Shown here: positions 1-5,673 of the stretch, piece by piece
Layout of the letters: the number at the start of each line of letters is the position of its first letter
Numbering within the stretch: position 1 is the first letter of the stretch
From: Negativibacillus sp.
GTDB lineage: Bacteria > Bacillota > Clostridia > Oscillospirales > Ruminococcaceae
Reading direction: 5' to 3'
NCBI GenBank assembly: GCA_020024325.1
Contig: JAHHTY010000056.1
Span: 1 to 13,594 of the forward strand
DNA: 13,594 nt
Notes under the pieces: model-generated
What the model was told of the DNA's origin: nothing
What the model saw: only the letters and a program-made list of their open reading frames with translations
The model's database searches: none
Made by a program: the position numbers and the translations under genes

Positions 1-102
1 TATCATAAAATAGGAGATTATCAATCTGTATTTTCTGTGTGTCAACGAAAAGAAGGTTCCTATTATTTACAATATTTAAAAACAGAGAAAACAGAAGAGT
101 AA
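1..102 (+). CDS. C-terminal fragment of an unidentified protein (partial, cut by window edge)
   Basis: An open frame runs from the first base to a TAA at 100-102 and encodes 33 residues ending in YLKTEKTEE. It includes the segment FSVCQRKEGSYYLQYL, which alternates aromatic and polar residues like a beta strand, followed by a charged tail. No stop interrupts the frame and the composition is protein-like, so this is probably the end of a real plus-strand gene that begins outside the window. I do not recognise the family and the fragment is too short to assign a function. Confidence 0.5.
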   Translation, partial: YHKIGDYQSVFSVCQRKEGSYYLQYLKTEKTEE

Positions 103-129
103 AATATATTCTGCTTAAAACTTTATATT

Positions 130-151
130 ACCCTGCATAGGGGCTTTTCTT
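130..151 (+). terminator. Weak candidate terminator after the leftmost gene
   Basis: A short GC hairpin (CCCT-GCAT-AGGG, 131-142) is followed by GCTTTTCTT, 28 nt after the stop at 102. The stem is only four pairs, so this is a weak intrinsic terminator at best. A second hairpin lies just beyond (ACTGTCC at 154-160 pairing with GGGCAGT at 171-177) but has no T tract. The rest of 103-237 shows nothing coding. Confidence 0.25.
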
Positions 152-237
152 GTACTGTCCACACAAAAGAGGGCAGTTCATTTCCGGTTTTCTGCTTGGG
201 GTATGGACTATTCAATTTAAAAATTCCAGAAACATTG

Positions 238-1137
238 TTAGATCAAATTGTTATCAATGTAGTCCAAAAATGGTTTCCTGACAACTTTTTCTGTATTGTG
301 TTTGTACCAATCAAATGATTTCTGCAATCCTTCTAGCAATGGAGTTACAGAGGGCATCAGTAAATATTGCTTAGAAACATCCAGGTAATATTCATAATCA
401 TAAAAGCTAAAATAATTCCTTTGCTCAATGTTCCTATATACATTTGTAAACTTTGCTTCACTACCGACTACCTGATAACAAAGTTCAACCCATTTGCGAA
501 CAGATATGGATTCCTTGTTTCCAACATTAAAAATATGTTGGAAAGGTCTAACTTCTAGCAATACATCTATAAATTTACACAAATCACCAATATAAAAAAA
601 TTGCAGTTTCATTTCACCATCTTTGGGTAGATAGAATTTTCTGTTGGATAAAGCACAATCAAATACAAAGGCTTCTCTGTATACATTATTCATTGGTCCA
701 TATAAATACGGAGGTCTAACAATATAAGCGTTAGGGTTTGTTTTCAATAGGGTAGACTCTGCTTGAATTTTATCAGTTCCATATTTGCCCCAAAATTTAT
801 TAGAAGCTAAAGGCGCGCTTTCCGTGAAAGGTTGCTTAGCAGTTTCAGGATACACTGCACTTGAACTGATTAAAATATAATCGCCGTAACTTCCCAAAGC
901 GGATAGCAATGTTTCGACATCATGTGAATTATAGGCGGTATCAATAACAACATCAAATCGAAAATCACGAAGAACATCTCCAAGATTGTGCCTATCCGCT
1001 TGAATCAGCTTAACTCCTTTAGATTGCTCTTTGCTATTTCTATTGAGCACATATACATCGTAGCCTTTTGAAACGTAATACTCTGCAACATATCTACTTA
1101 CAAATACAGTTCCGCCAGTAACAAGTATTTTTTTCAT
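238..1137 (-). CDS. NAD-dependent epimerase/dehydratase family protein (extended SDR-like)
   Basis: A 299-residue protein of the usual length for an extended short-chain dehydrogenase/reductase acting on sugar nucleotides or similar substrates. The N-terminus (residues 1-34) is a Rossmann beta-alpha-beta unit ending in YVLNRN. A serine run at 91-93 precedes a YxxxK pair (Tyr119, Lys123), which would be the catalytic dyad, and RPPYLYGP (141-148) resembles the conserved region after the dyad. The glycine-rich loop is unusual: it reads GGTVFVS (8-14) where the family normally has GGTGFIG, so two of the three glycines are missing. From memory, related clostridial proteins share this variant, so it may be a subfamily trait. 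The ATG is preceded by TTAGGAAATT, an acceptable ribosome site. The gene stands alone, so the substrate cannot be inferred from neighbours. Confidence 0.8.
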   Translation of the reverse strand: MKKILVTGGTVFVSRYVAEYYVSKGYDVYVLNRNSKEQSKGVKLIQADRHNLGDVLRDFRFDVVIDTAYNSHDVETLLSALGSYGDYILISSSAVYPETAKQPFTESAPLASNKFWGKYGTDKIQAESTLLKTNPNAYIVRPPYLYGPMNNVYREAFVFDCALSNRKFYLPKDGEMKLQFFYIGDLCKFIDVLLEVRPFQHIFNVGNKESISVRKWVELCYQVVGSEAKFTNVYRNIEQRNYFSFYDYEYYLDVSKQYLLMPSVTPLLEGLQKSFDWYKHNTEKVVRKPFLDYIDNNLI

Positions 1138-1172
1138 AATTTCCTAAGCCCCTTTGAAAACTTATTGGTTTT

Positions 1173-1187
1173 ATTATACTTATTATA
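1173..1187 (-). promoter_or_regulatory. Candidate -10 boxes for the epimerase-like gene
   Basis: On the minus strand two perfect TATAAT hexamers (1182-1187 and 1173-1178) sit in a tandem AAGTATAAT repeat, 36-45 nt upstream of the ATG at 1137. Neither has a good -35 hexamer at the usual distance, so the promoter call rests on the -10 boxes and their position. Confidence 0.4.
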
Positions 1188-1287
1188 CTTTATTCAAGCA
1201 GATAAGTATAGTGGGATTTTACTAACTTTCTGCTCTTCGGATTTACAAAAATGGTAGCCGGCTGGGAAGCAGCAAGTATGCTTGTAC

Positions 1288-1443
1288 TCATCCGCTTTCT
1301 GTGGAAAGAGCCTCCTGCCTCCCCCGTTTTATGCTTTCCGCAACAGCTTCTTTCATACCATTTTGAGAAAATGCCTGTTTCAGAATGTCCATCACATTAT
1401 CGTCTGTCAGTACTTCCGGTATAAATTGTTGTAGGTCACGCAT
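1288..1443 (-). pseudogene. Small ORF, probably part of a decayed gene (51 codons)
   Basis: A minus-strand frame encodes 51 residues with protein-like composition: FIPEVLTDDNVMDILKQAF, then QNGMKEAVAESIKRGRQEA, both predicted to be amphipathic helices. The ATG has AAGG directly against it, too close for normal initiation, which suggests this is the body of a longer gene whose start lies upstream in another frame. Just upstream, two frames overlap: one encodes a signal-peptide-like start (MTRKTIVRISLTVTTG, ATG at 1565-1567) and the next reads YAEDAVGDFFPH before a stop. Joined by two frameshifts, these would make one small secreted protein. I do not recognise the family. It could also be chance open frame. 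Confidence 0.3.
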
Positions 1444-1496
1444 CCTTAGTCAATGTGGAAAAAAATCTCCAACTGCATCCTCTGCATACTGCCTCT

Positions 1497-1628
1497 TTAC
1501 AATAAAAAAACACGCCCATTCCAGTCGTAACAGTAAGAGATATGCGGACAATGGTTTTTCGTGTCATATTTTGGGGTAATTTTCAAGGGAAAATTGCCCC
1601 TGGATCTGCCTTGAAAAGCCCCATTCAT
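1497..1628 (-). CDS. Possible 43-residue peptide with a good ribosome site, overlapping a hairpin
   Basis: The minus-strand ATG at 1626-1628 is preceded by TAAGGAATCGACT, a Shine-Dalgarno at good spacing, and opens a 43-codon frame ending at TAA (1497-1499). The peptide contains NFPLKITPKYDTKNHCPHIS and three aromatic/cysteine positions near YCYDWNG. The first 15 codons coincide with the strong hairpin at 1573-1600, so the frame may be a by-product of that element. It also overlaps, in another frame, the signal-peptide-like segment that starts at 1567. Unidentified; coding status uncertain. Confidence 0.25.
   Translation of the reverse strand: MNGAFQGRSRGNFPLKITPKYDTKNHCPHISYCYDWNGRVFLL
1573..1622. 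repeat. Strong palindrome with a competing second stem
   Basis: GGGGTAATTTTC (1573-1584), loop AAGG, GAAAATTGCCCC (1589-1600) forms a 12-bp stem in plus-strand RNA with one U-G wobble. The 5' arm also contains TTTTCAAGG (1580-1588), which pairs perfectly over 9 bp with CCTTGAAAA (1609-1617), flanked by GGGG and CCCC (1619-1622). The two stems share bases and exclude each other. It lies in a 580-nt stretch between the epimerase-like gene and the next plus-strand gene. It could be a mobile-element end, a terminator-like structure or an RNA switch; there is no T tract. Confidence 0.5.
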
Positions 1629-1674
1629 AGTCGATTCCTTACTTTTGGGGGTTTTAATGATTCATCGTTTTGAG

Positions 1675-1680
1675 TATAAT
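1675..1680 (+). promoter_or_regulatory. -10 box for the gene starting at 1718
   Basis: A perfect TATAAT (1675-1680) lies 37 nt before the ATG at 1718. The -35 region is weak (TTTTAA at 1652-1657, 17-bp spacing). Its position rules out the in-frame ATG at 1670 as the start, because that codon would lie upstream of the transcript. Confidence 0.5.
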
Positions 1681-1717
1681 AAAGCATAGAAGATTGCAAA
1701 TAAGAGGGGGATTAAAA

Positions 1718-2134
1718 ATGTCAGATGAAATTGTTAACTATTGTGACTTATCAGAACATGAAAAGGATAAAGCTCTTCATCAACTAAATGAGCTTGGATA
1801 TACCCATGCTTGTGGCAGTATTAGCTGTATGAAAAAGGAAATGGACAAGTTTCACGGTCACACCCTGCCACAATATATTTTTGTTCGTAGGAATGGAGAA
1901 TTTATTGGTTATATGTTCTTGATTGCGGAAAGCGAAAAAAGCAACAAGGTATTTCCGTGGTGGGCGATTGATAATTCTGACGAACTCCCGCTGTCCACAG
2001 ACATTCGTCTACTACAATATGGAATTGATCTTTGCAAAAAATCTAAATGTTTTAAATTGGCAGAAAGATTACAATACCAACTTGAAAATCACAAAAAGTA
2101 TATTGGCCGAAGGACAGAAGAAGCCTCTCGATAA
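1718..2134 (+). CDS. Hypothetical protein, 138 aa, with a possible GNAT-like core
   Basis: The frame is open from 1670, but the ATG at 1718 has a strong ribosome site (AGAGGGGG, about 6 nt away) and lies downstream of the -10 box, so I place the start there. The product is a soluble, acidic-to-neutral 138-residue protein. Residues around YIFVRRNGEFIGYMFLIAES look like the paired beta strands of an acetyltransferase (GNAT) fold, and the rest is mostly helical and charged, but the acetyl-CoA-binding R/QxxGxG/A loop is not visible. I therefore do not assign an activity. A 27-nt gap separates it from the small membrane-peptide gene at 2162, and the two probably share one transcript ending at the terminator at 2340-2378. 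Confidence 0.7.
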   Translation: MSDEIVNYCDLSEHEKDKALHQLNELGYTHACGSISCMKKEMDKFHGHTLPQYIFVRRNGEFIGYMFLIAESEKSNKVFPWWAIDNSDELPLSTDIRLLQYGIDLCKKSKCFKLAERLQYQLENHKKYIGRRTEEASR

Positions 2135-2161
2135 ATTTTAATCTTTAGGGAGAGAATGACG

Positions 2162-2323
2162 ATGAAAACGGTGATGCTTGTTTTAAGCGTGATATTTGCT
2201 GTTCTGACTTTTGTTGGAGCAGGATATATTCTATATAATGCGGGTAGTGTAAATGCAGGATACGCTGTTGTTCCAATGGTCTTAGCTCTTGCCTGTACTA
2301 CATTTTACCGTCAAACAAAATAG
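2162..2323 (+). CDS. Small membrane peptide, 53 aa
   Basis: MKTVMLVLSVIFAVLTFVGA starts a 53-residue peptide ending in FYRQTK. Residues 4-24 form one hydrophobic helix and residues 33-47 (GYAVVPMVLALACTT) a second, so it is likely a two-segment membrane hairpin. Two in-frame ATGs are available (2156 and 2162); the AGGGAG at 2147-2152 is well spaced only for 2162. The stop is TAG at 2321-2323, and a strong terminator begins 17 nt later, which supports a real gene end. It lies just downstream of the 138-aa gene. Function unknown. Confidence 0.6.
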   Translation: MKTVMLVLSVIFAVLTFVGAGYILYNAGSVNAGYAVVPMVLALACTTFYRQTK

Positions 2324-2339
2324 TTTTATCAGCCATTAT

Positions 2340-2378
2340 AAAGGACGTGTAAGCCTAACAGCTTGCCCGTCCTTTTTT
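2340..2378 (+). terminator. Rho-independent terminator of the 1718-2323 gene pair
   Basis: The stem AAGGACGTGTAAGC / GCTTGCCCGTCCTT, with loop CTAACA and one U-G wobble plus one internal mismatch, is followed by a run of six T. It is a classical intrinsic terminator just after the 53-aa gene. Confidence 0.9.
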
Positions 2379-2684
2379 ATCAGTTAATCTCCTTGTTTTT
2401 GTGTCATATTTGAGGTTGATTCTGGAATGTTTGTTCCTTTGTACACTTGTAAAAACAGCGGACAGACTTTATGACTTGACACTTTAAGGCTGCTGTATCC
2501 TATAGACAGCTTTTCATGCTCACTTTTTTGTCCGAGAATTTTGCATCCGGCGGTATAGAGCTATTTCATCATTGCTTTATACCCTGCTTTGTATGCGGCT
2601 CTATGCTTATCAAACTTATTAAAAAACAGATTTTAAACGCCTAACAGTATTGTGCTCGGATAATACCTTCTTTTTCTACTTACC
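2379..2684. other. Non-coding or decayed stretch
   Basis: No intact gene. On the minus strand one frame stays open for about 56 codons from about 2560 to a TAA near 2385 (contains KLSIGYSSLKVSSHKVCPLF), but it is preceded in frame by a TAG and has no start signal. The upstream part of the same frame reads FDKHRAAYKAGYKAMM before that TAG. This may be a decayed gene; I do not recognise it. No clear terminator for the lipoprotein gene was found here. Confidence 0.35.
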
Positions 2685-3614
2685 TCATTCTGTTGCCAAA
2701 GATTCAGCATCTTCTGTACCTGCAAAATCAAGTCCATCATGTAAATCAGACGGAATAGAACTTACAGCTAACTGTTCTTCTTCCGACAAGCTGTTATACC
2801 ACTCCAACCACTCCAGCGTTTTTTTAGAAAGTTTGTCTGCATCTACCATATGGTCACCAAACCGTACTTGATTTTTAGTGACTTCTCTATGTTCAAAAAC
2901 AATCCATTTCTCATTCATGAAGATCTCTATCGTATCATCGTCACCATACTGGTATTCAAAACCTGTTCCAAAATTAGACTGATTATCCTCTGTTGGTATC
3001 TCAGAAGCGTCAACACTTGAAGTGATTTTTCCATCCATTACCCCACAGCGACCCTCTACGATACTTTCTTCTCCTGTATCATAATAGAGTTTATCATTCA
3101 CCATAACCATTGGAATTCTATCCCATTGAAGTGCATCGGTATCTTGGCTGGAATCTTCTTCCCTTGGGAGTATCGGCAATTCATCTTCTGATACAGCCAC
3201 TGCTTCATAATCATAGTTATCCCAATTCCCCCCAATATCAGCAGAAGTAAAGTAATCTTTTTCCATATCTGTTGTGATAATTCTTCCCGATTTTACAGCC
3301 ACTGCCGAATAGATAACCTCATAGGATGTTCCATCAGAAAGGTTAAATCGGAAACTGGTTACCGAGCCACCAGCAACAGGTTCTGTCGCTTTATCTTTCA
3401 GAGAAATTCTTTCAAAAAGCTGATAAATACCCTCAATATCTTCCGACTCCGTAATCACTTTTTTCTCCGCTTCTTTTGTAACAACGAAATGGAACATTTC
3501 AATATTTTTGACGTTGGACAGCTCGAATGGAAAATCAATATTTACTTTTTCACCGCAAGCAGTCAAAGAGAAACAAAGCAGAACTGTCATCATCAGCACA
3601 AATATTTTTTTCAT
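2685..3614 (-). CDS. Secreted lipoprotein of unknown function (possibly DUF5301-containing)
   Basis: A 309-residue product begins with a lipoprotein signal: MKK, a hydrophobic core, then LTAC with the lipidated cysteine at residue 20. It would be anchored on the outer face of the membrane. I start it at 3614 because AAGGA lies 8 nt upstream and the signal peptide begins exactly there; the frame is open upstream to 3656 but those 14 residues would spoil the signal. After the cysteine, residues about 23-150 form a beta-rich domain with the text NIEMFHFVVTKEAEKKVITE, which I associate tentatively with DUF5301. A Ser/Glu/Asp-rich linker follows, then a second beta-rich domain beginning near QWDRIPMVMVNDKLYYD. 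The C-terminal 50 residues are acidic. The next minus-strand gene upstream is the DUF4177-like gene, 86 nt away. Function unknown. Confidence 0.8.
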   Translation of the reverse strand: MKKIFVLMMTVLLCFSLTACGEKVNIDFPFELSNVKNIEMFHFVVTKEAEKKVITESEDIEGIYQLFERISLKDKATEPVAGGSVTSFRFNLSDGTSYEVIYSAVAVKSGRIITTDMEKDYFTSADIGGNWDNYDYEAVAVSEDELPILPREEDSSQDTDALQWDRIPMVMVNDKLYYDTGEESIVEGRCGVMDGKITSSVDASEIPTEDNQSNFGTGFEYQYGDDDTIEIFMNEKWIVFEHREVTKNQVRFGDHMVDADKLSKKTLEWLEWYNSLSEEEQLAVSSIPSDLHDGLDFAGTEDAESLATE

Positions 3615-3700
3615 ACAAATCATCCTTTCTTGTTTGCTTATTTGACTGATAGACATTGATGTAATTTATGAAACTTTTCGTTGACGAAGAAAATTATCTT

Positions 3701-3877
3701 TTATTCTTTCTCACGCTTAAAGAAAAAGTAACCGTCTGTTCTTTGAACCAGTTCCCATCCGTCAGCACCCAATTCATTTAATCTCTCTTCAAATTCCTGT
3801 GCTACTTTTTCGTATTGTTTTGTACTAATTGATAAGGTTGTAGCGATTGTAGTGACCTTGTACTCGTATTTTTTCAT
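3701..3877 (-). CDS. DUF4177-like small protein, 58 aa
   Basis: The ATG at 3875-3877 is preceded by AAGGAGATTACT, a strong ribosome site. The 58-residue product starts MKKYEYKVTTI, has a central helix rich in Glu/Lys, then LGADGWELVQ and ends YFFFKREKE. The order of YEYKV strand, helix, GWELV strand and FFKR strand is the hallmark of the DUF4177 family. These are small soluble proteins of unknown role found in many Firmicutes. The length matches the family. It sits between the ankyrin-repeat gene and the lipoprotein gene on the same strand, but the gaps on both sides (191 and 86 nt) leave co-transcription open. Confidence 0.75.
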   Translation of the reverse strand: MKKYEYKVTTIATTLSISTKQYEKVAQEFEERLNELGADGWELVQRTDGYFFFKREKE

Positions 3878-3963
3878 AGTAATCTCCTTACAGTTTTATC
3901 GTTTAGGCTTGTTAGTGACAAATTTATGAGGGATAAGTATAAGCGATGCAGGAAAATACAGCC

Positions 3964-4058
3964 CTCTTGTCGGAACGGAGTAACGGAATATTCTCGGTCT
4001 ACTGTTTTTTCGGATAAAAATGAAGTTCCGCAGGACGTACAAATATTTCCGACAAGAG
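3964..4058. repeat. 12-bp perfect inverted repeat with 71-nt spacer
   Basis: CTCTTGTCGGAA (3964-3975) and TTCCGACAAGAG (4047-4058) are exact inverted copies. Nested inside, CGGAAC (3971-3976) can also pair with GTTCCG (4025-4030). The element starts 11 nt after the stop of the ankyrin gene (in its direction of transcription). It has no T tract, so it is not a plain terminator; a small non-autonomous mobile element or a structured 3' UTR are the main alternatives. Confidence 0.5.
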
Positions 4059-4068
4059 AGTATGCGTA

Positions 4069-5139
4069 TCACCTATCATAATTTGGTTTATTCAATAAAA
4101 TCGAGTTGGGATTTTTCAACACCCACAAAACAGCAAGCTCGCAAAGACGGTCGGTTATCTGATCATCGTCATCTCCTTTAGCGTGAATGCTTGATGTTAG
4201 CTTTTTTGCCTCGTTTAACTCTTCTTCGGAAAGTGGTGTACCGGATGCAAAATAAACTAGCAGAGCATTTAACATCTTGCGATAATTCTTATCCCAATTT
4301 GCTCCGCCGTTCCTGTATAGTTCATCTCTTACACGTCCTGTTATACGAACAACTTCACCCTGTACAGTCTGTGCTGCACCTCCGGATGGAATCAACAGTT
4401 GCCAAAGCATCTCATATTGCTTTTCCCAAGATTCATCTGCCACAATAATAGGGGAAACTCCGTCATGCATTTGACGCTTTGCAACAGGAACTACATCAAA
4501 TAAAGTATAGAGTTTTTTAAGTCCGGCGTCAGCTTCAAAAAGATATTCTTTGTTAAAATTGTTTCTATGAAATTCAAATTCTTTGCCAATCCGCTTAACA
4601 CTTTCTATCATATTCGGTGTAATTTTCGCCCCTGCTTTTAAGAATATGGCGGAAATCTCAGCCATATTTGCTATGTTTACATTGCGGCAATCCGCAAGAG
4701 AAGCTGCAAGCGGCGTTTGCTTCATATCGTTTTTTGCATGGATATCCGCTCCTTTTTCCATTAAAAATCGAACAGTATCTATGTGAAAATAACTTGCAGC
4801 GTTGTGTAGTGGTCTATTCCCGTATCGGTTAGGCTTTTCAATATCAGCACCAAGCTCAAAAAGCAATTTCACAGTATCACTTCCTATGGTAGCCTGTGCA
4901 TACAGCGGCGTGCATCCATAATAATTCTCAATATTTATATCCAAACCTTGTTCAACAAGCCAGCGAACAAGTTCATCGGGAACTCCATAATAATGTAGTG
5001 CCGTATTCATGCCATATCGACCATCATAGGTGGCAGACAACTCGCACAGATTGTAGATTGCTTTGAGTTTTTCAATATCGCCTGTTTTGACGAGTTCCTT
5101 AAATTCTTTCGGCAGAGTGACTCTTTTCTTTTTTGCCAT
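4069..5139 (-). CDS. Ankyrin-repeat protein, 356 aa
   Basis: Residues about 14-175 hold four to five ankyrin units. The clearest are YGCTPLYAQATIGSDTVKLL (74-93) ending LGADIE, and YGNRPLHNAASYFHIDTVRF (106-125) ending KGADIH, each with the TPLH-type helix start and the GAD(I) turn. A degenerate first unit (TALHYYGVPDELVRWLVEQG) and a last one (QTPLAASLAD) flank them. The C-terminal 180 residues are a mostly helical domain that I do not recognise, with a GGAAQ loop near 253 and an acidic DDDD at 323-326. Ankyrin arrays bind proteins; the partner here is unknown. The ATG at 5139 has GGAGG about 8 nt upstream, so it is preferred over the in-frame ATG at 5166. No signal peptide, so probably cytoplasmic. 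Confidence 0.8.
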   Translation of the reverse strand: MAKKKRVTLPKEFKELVKTGDIEKLKAIYNLCELSATYDGRYGMNTALHYYGVPDELVRWLVEQGLDINIENYYGCTPLYAQATIGSDTVKLLFELGADIEKPNRYGNRPLHNAASYFHIDTVRFLMEKGADIHAKNDMKQTPLAASLADCRNVNIANMAEISAIFLKAGAKITPNMIESVKRIGKEFEFHRNNFNKEYLFEADAGLKKLYTLFDVVPVAKRQMHDGVSPIIVADESWEKQYEMLWQLLIPSGGAAQTVQGEVVRITGRVRDELYRNGGANWDKNYRKMLNALLVYFASGTPLSEEELNEAKKLTSSIHAKGDDDDQITDRLCELAVLWVLKNPNSILLNKPNYDR

Positions 5140-5190
5140 GTTGCTGTCCTCCCTCCATAAATTCAAATTTTTCTTCCTTTAATTAGATAA

Positions 5191-5196
5191 ATTATA
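5191..5196 (-). promoter_or_regulatory. Extended -10 promoter of the ankyrin-repeat gene
   Basis: On the minus strand the sequence reads ATGCTATAAT, a perfect TATAAT with the TGn extension, about 52 nt upstream of the ATG at 5139. The -35 region is poor, which is typical for extended -10 promoters. Confidence 0.55.
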
Positions 5197-5576
5197 GCAT
5201 AAAACTTGTGAACAATTCCAGCTCTACTTTAGTAAGATATGAATAAATTCCAAACAGTTTTATCCTGGACTTTCTTTCTCAATCATAAATCAATTCCGTT
5301 TTCACAATTCCTATTCTCCGCACCTTGTAAATGTTTATCTGTCTTATCTACTCCATCATATTTTTGATTTTTATTGCTTTGGCAGCACTTTCAATTTTTA
5401 TCATCCGCCGTATAGCCCCTGCACACTGCCTGTTTTTAAAGATGAGAAGTCCGATTTTAGGGTTCGCTAAACTTCTGTTTTATCTCATTATTTTTTTCAT
5501 TTTATCCGATGCTTTTGCTTTGAACCATCTGCCTTTATCGACTATAAGGGTCTTTCTCCCTTTTGCCGAAAATGCA
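5197..5576. other. Gene-poor stretch between the ankyrin gene and the transporter terminator
   Basis: T-rich sequence without a supported gene. A plus-strand frame (5331-5693) would encode a 120-residue hydrophobic peptide, but its ATG directly follows an in-frame stop, has no ribosome site, and the frame runs through the hairpin terminator at 5577-5633 into the opposing transporter gene. I treat it as spurious. No repeats or RNA genes were seen. Confidence 0.5.
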
Positions 5577-5633
5577 AAAATCCCCACTGAAAAATGGAAG
5601 GTAGAATCTTTCATTACATTCAGCGGGGATTTT
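5577..5633 (-). terminator. Hairpin terminator of the ECF/ABC transport operon
   Basis: AAAATCCCCACTGAA (5577-5591) pairs with TTCAGCGGGGATTTT (5619-5633) with a single imperfect pair, which is a G-U wobble in minus-strand RNA. An inner stem (ATGGAAG with CTTTCAT) extends the hairpin. In the minus direction it is followed by a short T run (GGGGATTTTTGC), 41 nt after the stop of the last transporter gene. T/A tracts on both flanks could make it act in both directions. Confidence 0.75.
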
Positions 5634-5673
5634 CAATCAGTCTTTATAGCGGTAAATCTGCTTTTATACGATG

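Larger units (their letters stand above)
1138..1717. other. Gene-poor stretch between divergent genes
   Basis: This stretch holds no convincing intact gene. It contains the epimerase promoter (about 1173-1190), decayed minus-strand coding remnants (about 1288-1567), the palindrome at 1573-1622, and the promoter of the next plus-strand gene (1675-1680). Plus-strand frames here (for example 1385-1579) lack ribosome sites and run antisense to the remnants. Confidence 0.5.

Noticed and set aside
42..53. A 12-mer GTCAACGAAAAG also present on the minus strand at about 3675-3686
   Set aside because: Short AT-rich match without flanking similarity; most likely chance.
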